Source: Protonemura montana (taxonomy: Eukaryota > Arthropoda > Insecta > Plecoptera > Nemouridae). From it: a stretch of DNA of 64,000 nt. Each line of letters opens with the position of its first letter. Within the stretch, counting starts at the first letter, position 1. A program made the translations under genes and the position numbers. The notes beneath the pieces are model-generated. The model was not told where the DNA came from and did not search any database. It saw only the letters and a list, made by a program, of their open reading frames with translations. Below are positions 63,737 through 64,000 of the stretch, one piece after another. Location of the stretch: the NCBI GenBank assembly GCA_947568835.1, contig OX387603.1, positions 24,018,651-24,082,650 on the forward strand, written 5' to 3'.

Positions 63737-64000
63737 AGAGAATGCAGCTAACATAAGCTCAAAATTATTCAGGAGCAGACTAGATTTAGATTTAAGTTTA
63801 TAAGTATGTATACCTTGCCACAGTGCTATTTTCGTACGCTTGATTTCGTAAGATTTTATAATTAAAAAACTAAAATAAATAAAATATTATTTTTTTTACC
63901 AAATAGGTAGGCAGTCACTTTTCAGATGTAAAAAAAGAGCAGATAATATGACATCTACACATAATGTCTGCTTTTTAACTCAGATACGCATAACAGAGTG

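Overview
The window reads as nuclear DNA of an invertebrate animal, most likely an arthropod outside the higher insects. The basis is an intron-rich gene set with AT-rich introns and GC-rich exons, a Dicer-1-type Dicer, an i-type (destabilase) lysozyme, an HSF2BP/MEILB2 homologue (not expected in flies), and many SINE- and LINE-like repeats. The species is not identifiable from the sequence alone.

Layout: gelsolin copy 1 (+, 5' end outside the window, 1-6408); GALT (+, 7200-10603); gelsolin copy 2 (+, complete, 11177-19861); MOCS3/UBA4 (-, 20807-24792); i-type lysozyme (+, 27535-29950, signal-peptide exon not found); a LINE reverse-transcriptase remnant (31.3-32.0 kb); a large adhesion GPCR (+, 32079-37353); proteasome alpha subunit PSMA6 (+, 39114-40469); snRNP SmD2 (-, 40630-42450); HSF2BP-like (+, 43720-45649); UDP-N-acetylhexosamine pyrophosphorylase (-, 48078-49598, single exon); Dicer-1 (-, 52104 to at least 62872, N-terminal helicase region outside the window). 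Exon borders were set by hand from GT/AG (one GC/AG) sites, reading phase and family similarity. The gelsolin-2, GALT, MOCS3, GPCR, PSMA6, SmD2 and HSF2BP models close in frame from start to stop.

The genes do not form one pathway. They are housekeeping genes (GALT: Leloir galactose metabolism; MOCS3: molybdopterin and tRNA thiolation; UAP1: UDP-GlcNAc supply for chitin and glycans; PSMA6; SmD2), actin-severing paralogues, a microRNA-processing enzyme, a meiotic-recombination factor, an immune or digestive lysozyme and an orphan adhesion receptor.

The most unusual content is non-coding. (1) A family of roughly 400-430-bp SINEs has a 5S-rRNA-derived head, with five loci, two of them with 11-bp target-site duplications. 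(2) Inverted-dimer elements have tRNA-like arms; one is a single inserted unit bounded by a 13-bp duplication at 22.4-22.7 kb, with an internally shortened sister at 41.2 kb and a diverged relative at 41.5-41.8 kb. (3) A block of about 80-100 bp is shared, in sense orientation, just upstream of the start codons of two unrelated genes, MOCS3 and PSMA6. The two gelsolin copies also show reciprocal intron differences and patchy identity suggestive of gene conversion, and the GPCR tail carries a tandem duplication with two RVSF motifs.
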